The notes below the pieces were generated by a model that was not told the origin of the DNA, made no database searches, and saw only the letters and a list, made by a program, of their open reading frames with translations. Made by a program: the position numbers and the translations under genes. Shown one piece after another: positions 61,255-64,000 of a DNA stretch of 64,000 nt (positions are counted from its first letter, which is position 1; each line of letters begins with the position of its first letter). Source of the stretch: Paraflavitalea soli (GTDB lineage Bacteria > Bacteroidota > Bacteroidia > Chitinophagales > Chitinophagaceae); the NCBI RefSeq assembly GCF_003555545.1, contig NZ_CP032157.1, positions 8,064,546-8,128,545 on the forward strand, given 5' to 3'.

Positions 61255-61345
61255 ATGTCAGTCTGTCGAAGGCGTCGAAAGGGTGGGTCGCCCTTGAAGG
61301 GCGGCTCACCCGGTCTAAAGGAGCCTCGCCGAAGCCGTCTTGCCC
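61255..61345. repeat. Intergenic GGGTGGGTCGCCC repeat, third copy
   Basis: A 31-bp stretch (61281-61311) identical to 48019-48049, flanked by TGTCAGTCTGTCGAAGGCG and GGTCTAAAGGAGCCTCGCCG as in the rplQ-carA copy. Lies between the M1 terminator and the terminator of the small ORF. Confidence 0.75.
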
Positions 61346-61351
61346 AGGCAT

Positions 61352-61386
61352 AAAAAAAATCGCCAGCGCACAGGGCATTGGCGATT
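61352..61386 (-). terminator. Minus-strand terminator of the 26-residue peptide gene
   Basis: Read on the minus strand: ATCGCCA, loop of about 14, TGGCGAT, then eight T (plus-strand A run at 61352-61359). 22 bp after the stop codon of the small gene. Confidence 0.75.
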
Positions 61387-61407
61387 GGTCAGTTATATTG
61401 TATAATG

Positions 61408-61488
61408 CTAATGACAGGCTTTGAGTAACATACCGAAGAGGGCAAATACAAAGGGAATCACCCAAACGATCAAATTGCTTCTGCTCAT
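61408..61488 (-). CDS. 26-residue membrane peptide
   Basis: ATG at 61488 to TAG at 61408, too short for most gene finders. Peptide MSRSNLIVWVIPFVFALFGM plus LLKACH: a short basic head, one membrane helix (residues 6-23) and a polar Cys-His tail. Supported by a -7 box TACCTTTA (61520-61527 on the minus strand), a start codon after 31 nt of leader and a proper terminator. Unknown function; size and shape recall single-helix accessory subunits of membrane enzymes. Confidence 0.6.
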   Translation of the reverse strand: MSRSNLIVWVIPFVFALFGMLLKACH

Positions 61489-61578
61489 GGTGTTGGTTTT
61501 ATAATGGTTTAAAGTAATGTAAAGGTACGACACCCTGGCTTGCCTTGCTAACCGTTTATCCCGGTTTCCGGCAAATCA

Positions 61579-61776
61579 TTATGGTTCTTTTTTGTCATGT
61601 GTTTTGGGCGGGTTCTCAGCTTTCTTCTTGCGCCCGCTATCTTTTAAAGCCTGATCAATAATCCATTCCAGCTGACCATTCACACTACGAAACTCATCCC
61701 CGGCCCACTTTTCCAGCGATTTGAAGGTTTCTTCATCTATCCGTAGTACAAAGTTTTTCTTACTACTCACTGCCAA
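61579..61776 (-). CDS. Ribbon-helix-helix DNA-binding protein
   Basis: 65 residues from a TTG start (a GTG at 61770 is also possible; no ATG). NFVLRIDEETFKSLEKWAGDEFRSVNGQLEWIIDQALKD is an Arc/MetJ-like ribbon-helix-helix: one beta strand then two helices, dimerising to bind DNA. Basic C-terminal tail. Last gene of the SPFH operon. The operon promoter carries two TGATATCA sites 11 bp apart, a plausible target for cooperative RHH dimers, so it is probably the autoregulator. Confidence 0.8.
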   Translation of the reverse strand: MAVSSKKNFVLRIDEETFKSLEKWAGDEFRSVNGQLEWIIDQALKDSGRKKKAENPPKTHDKKEP

Positions 61777-61796
61777 TAGATTTTATTAATTGGGTT

Positions 61797-62315
61797 TTAT
61801 TTCGATTCTACCATCACTGGTTTGATCTGTTCAAGCGTGTATTGAAAAGCGGATAATTTTTGTGTACCAATATAAACCCTTTTCCCGTCAACAAGTTCAA
61901 ACAGTATCCCACGATTACCATCTATCGTATGTACCTTTCCAAAATCCCTGTTGGAATGATAGCCGTATTTTAAGTAAGGATATTTCTTTACTGTGATCTT
62001 GTCTATCTGTTCCCAGCTCAATCGGGTATACCGTTTCCGGTAGGGGCGCCAGCGATAGAAAATACCATCCTCCGTTACTACCGTTTCCAGCTTCGTAATA
62101 TAGAAGGCAGTCATATTAATACACGAAATACCTGCTATCAGTGCAATGGTAAGGAATGCTTCCTGCCAGGAAATGTTCTTGTCCTGCGGTAACAGTACCG
62201 ATACCAATGCCAGCGGTATCACCGATCCGCTGATCATGATGGCCCACAACCAGACCTGTCTGAATTGCTGGGCTTCCCTGAACAATATCTTGCCTGTTGG
62301 CTTCCACACTTTCAT
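61797..62315 (-). CDS. PH-like-domain membrane protein of the SPFH operon
   Basis: 172 residues. Two membrane helices (about 22-43 and 53-72) followed by a short PH-like beta domain: [32 protein letters not shown], ending [20 protein letters not shown]. The aromatic/basic strand pattern resembles bacterial PH (YdbS/PrsW-adjacent) domains. The protein is unrecognised beyond this. 9 bp after the SPFH gene and 20 bp before the RHH gene, so one operon. Confidence 0.78.
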   Translation of the reverse strand: MKVWKPTGKILFREAQQFRQVWLWAIMISGSVIPLALVSVLLPQDKNISWQEAFLTIALIAGISCINMTAFYITKLETVVTEDGIFYRWRPYRKRYTRLSWEQIDKITVKKYPYLKYGYHSNRDFGKVHTIDGNRGILFELVDGKRVYIGTQKLSAFQYTLEQIKPVMVESK

Positions 62316-62324
62316 CCCTGCTGA

Positions 62325-63188
62325 TTATTGGTACAGCGTGCCTGTGTTCAGAATCGGTTGCGCACCTCTTTCACCACACAATACCACCATCAGGTTGCTC
62401 ACCATCGCGGCTTTTTTCTCTTCATCCAGCGTTACTATGCCTTTGCGCGAAAGCTGCTCCAATGCCATTTCCACCATACCTACCGCTCCTTCCACGATCT
62501 TGGTACGGGCAGCTACAATGGCCGTTGCCTGTTGGCGTTGCAGCATGGCGCCTGCTATTTCTGCCGCATAGGCAAGGTGACTGATGCGTGCTTCCTTTAC
62601 CAATATGCCGGCTGGCGCCAGGCGCTCATTCAATTCATTCTCCAGCATTTCATTCACCTTCTCACCACCATCACGCAGCGTGATCGCGGCCGTTTCATCT
62701 TCCATATGATCATAAGCATATGTGGTGGCCAGGTGACGTACCGCTGCCTCGCTTTGCACCTTTACATAATGATCATAATTCTCTACTTCAAAAGCTGCTT
62801 TATACGTATCACTCACCTGCCATACGATCACCGCCGCAATTTCAATGGGATTGCCCATCTTATCGTTGACCTTCAGTTTGGCGCTCTCCAGGTTTTCAGA
62901 GCGTAAGGATATCTTTTGTTTTTTGTACAGCGGATTCACAAACAGCAATCCGTTTTCTTTCACCGTGCCTACATACTTTCCGAAGAATGTCAATACCCGG
63001 GAGTGATTAGGGCTGATAACAATAATGCCCATCGACAGGTATAGGCTGGCCAGGAAAGCCAGTACGCCATATAGCGCAAAGCTGGTATGCTCCCTGCTCG
63101 AAGCAAAGAGGAATATGGTGCCAATAAATAGTATGAGGGAAAGTAGCAATGCCAGGAAGCCTGACATGGGTTTAATGATCTTTTGCAT
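62325..63188 (-). CDS. SPFH/Band 7 domain protein
   Basis: 287 residues. Two hydrophobic segments (about 8-28 and 35-57), then an SPFH domain (60-240): [62 protein letters not shown], ending with a coiled-coil-like [21 protein letters not shown] and a short C-terminal tail. Flotillin/stomatin-like membrane scaffold, oligomerising at membranes. First gene of the SPFH/PH/RHH operon, driven by a near-perfect promoter. Partners unknown. Confidence 0.93.
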   Translation of the reverse strand: MQKIIKPMSGFLALLLSLILFIGTIFLFASSREHTSFALYGVLAFLASLYLSMGIIVISPNHSRVLTFFGKYVGTVKENGLLFVNPLYKKQKISLRSENLESAKLKVNDKMGNPIEIAAVIVWQVSDTYKAAFEVENYDHYVKVQSEAAVRHLATTYAYDHMEDETAAITLRDGGEKVNEMLENELNERLAPAGILVKEARISHLAYAAEIAGAMLQRQQATAIVAARTKIVEGAVGMVEMALEQLSRKGIVTLDEEKKAAMVSNLMVVLCGERGAQPILNTGTLYQ

Positions 63189-63206
63189 ACAACGTAGTGT
63201 TTTGGG

Positions 63207-63227
63207 TTGATATCAATATGATATCAA
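63207..63227 (-). promoter_or_regulatory. Double TGATATCA operator over the SPFH promoter
   Basis: TTGATATC-AATAT-GATATCAA (63207-63227): two TGATATCA palindromes (63208-63215 and 63219-63226) with centres 11 bp apart, overlapping the -7 box at 63225-63232 (minus strand). Fits cooperative binding of two dimers on one face of the helix, a mode of ribbon-helix-helix repressors; the RHH gene ends the operon. Confidence 0.7.
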
Positions 63228-63254
63228 ATCTACATCATTTCCCCTTTTCTCCAA
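63225..63254 (-). promoter_or_regulatory. Promoter of the SPFH-PH-RHH operon
   Basis: Minus strand TTG (63254-63252), 19-bp spacer, TAGATTTG (63232-63225): exact TTG-N19-TAnnTTTG. Start of transcription expected near 63220, inside the operator. Confidence 0.7.
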
Positions 63255-63362
63255 CCCCAATGGGTACAAACGGGAAACTTTCCACTACAAGCGGAAACCA
63301 CCAGGTCACCCGGTGGGAAGATAGTATGCTCACAAGGTCATTGAAAAACAGGGTAATAGACC

Positions 63363-64000
63363 TTAATTCCCTGTGCTGCCGTCGCGGAATCTTACTTTCT
63401 TTTTGCCGGCATTCTTTTTCTCGAAGTCCAGCACTTCCTTGGGCTTGGTCACTTCTTTTTTAGCCGTGGGTGTTGCAGTCGTGGCCTTTTTATCCAGCTC
63501 ACCGAGCGTGTAGCTTTCCGTGCGGGCAAGTTCGCCCGTTTCCGGATCATAGTATTTCCAGGTGCCGTGGCGCAGGGAGGCGCCCTCATTTTTAACGATC
63601 ACCGTACGGTAAGTATCCAGCTTATCAGGATCTTCAATAAGTAACGTGTCGAACTGTTTATCCGGATTGAGGGCCTTCCACTTTTGCTCCAGCCGCAGCT
63701 CTCCATGTTTGCTGTAATAACGGCATACACTGTCCTTCAATCCCCATTTGTAAAATTCCACTCCTACCAGGTCGCCCTGCAGGCTAAACAGGCGCCATTC
63801 CCCATCCTTGCGGTTGTGCACATACCAGCCTTCCTCTTCAAAGCCAGGCTCACCCCTTACCGTTTCAAAACGGTTCACCCAGGGCCCCTGCTTACGCCCG
63901 ATCACATCAATGCGGTTCAGCGTGTCACCATTTGCATTCAGCTTATAATCCTTCCACTGCGAAAAAGCATTCACAGAAAAAAACAACAGTATAAAGGTTA
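63363..64000 (-). CDS. MORN/YwqK-like exported protein, N-terminus cut by window edge
   Basis: At least 212 residues visible; the reading frame goes on past the right edge through a signal-like segment (LLFFSVNAFSQ). Repeated GW..H.RKDGEWRLFS, VEFYKWGLKDSVCRYYSKHGEL and GASLRHGTWKYYDPETGELARTESYTLGELD motifs are MORN_2/YwqK-type repeats (as in toxin-antitoxin YwqK-labelled proteins), ending in a Lys-rich tail. Probably a secreted/periplasmic repeat protein; not a proven antitoxin. Confidence 0.75.
   Translation of the reverse strand, partial: TFILLFFSVNAFSQWKDYKLNANGDTLNRIDVIGRKQGPWVNRFETVRGEPGFEEEGWYVHNRKDGEWRLFSLQGDLVGVEFYKWGLKDSVCRYYSKHGELRLEQKWKALNPDKQFDTLLIEDPDKLDTYRTVIVKNEGASLRHGTWKYYDPETGELARTESYTLGELDKKATTATPTAKKEVTKPKEVLDFEKKNAGKKKVRFRDGSTGN

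Noticed and set aside
63363-64000. YwqK-type antitoxin of a toxin-antitoxin pair
   Set aside because: MORN_2/YwqK repeats alone do not show antitoxin function, and no toxin gene is visible next to it; the gene continues beyond the window.

Overview
The window reads as a chromosomal segment from a Bacteroidota bacterium, most likely a Chitinophagaceae-type soil organism. Several signs agree: a type IX secretion (type B) C-terminal domain on a large PKD protein, SusC-style outer-membrane beta-barrels, LytS/LytTR two-component pairs, the rplQ-carA junction, a zinc-ligand-poor L36, promoters of the Bacteroidota form TTG-N19-TAnnTTTG, and very weak or absent Shine-Dalgarno sequences. No rRNA, tRNA, CRISPR array, insertion sequence or prophage was seen. 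Assignment below phylum is inference.

Layout. 0-6.5 kb: the edge of a TolC/adaptor efflux operon (minus), a DKNYY lipoprotein, a TPR lipoprotein followed by rpe, a PD40 (TolB-like) periplasmic protein and a small 4-TM protein. 6.6-13 kb: two paralogous LytS-type kinase/LytTR regulator pairs flank a Tat-exported aminotransferase/NTF2-like operon. 13-18.9 kb: a DMT transporter coupled to a monooxygenase-like protein, the 860-residue PKD/T9SS protein, DUF5808-like, YfcE-type phosphodiesterase and DUF2625 genes. 19-22 kb: homogentisate dioxygenase and a serine hydrolase.

22-36.5 kb is mainly export. A gene-free stretch of about 0.9 kb with a strict 11-bp tandem array precedes a seven-gene operon (tetR, tolC, hlyD, two ABC ATPases, two ABC-2 permeases), arranged like E. 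coli cecR-ybhGFSR with its own TolC. Repeats of GGTTwAAC at 13-bp spacing cover the tetR promoter and recur at the tolC start. A CzcCBA-type divalent-metal RND operon follows, convergent with an NmrA-like gene. 36.7-43.4 kb: an outer-membrane beta-barrel, an aldo/keto reductase, an unrecognised membrane/coiled-coil protein, and a TetR/MFS pair sharing a palindromic operator.

43.5-50.5 kb: infA-rpmJ-rpsM-rpsK-rpsD-rpoA-rplQ, then carA and aroQ. The ribosomal block has two unusually long spacers, one holding a mobile-looking palindrome. 50.5-61.2 kb: PPIase, GlmM-type phosphohexomutase, LTA-synthase-like sulfatase divergent from a PAP2-CNNM operon, an alpha/beta hydrolase lipoprotein, DUF6702, HupE/UreJ and an M1 metallopeptidase. 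61.3-64 kb: a 26-residue membrane peptide gene with its own terminator, an SPFH / PH-like / ribbon-helix-helix operon whose promoter carries two TGATATCA sites one helical turn apart, and a truncated MORN/YwqK-like gene.

A recurring theme is the intergenic DNA. Many gene ends carry short word repeats able to fold into hairpins, in at least five sequence families and often between convergent genes.
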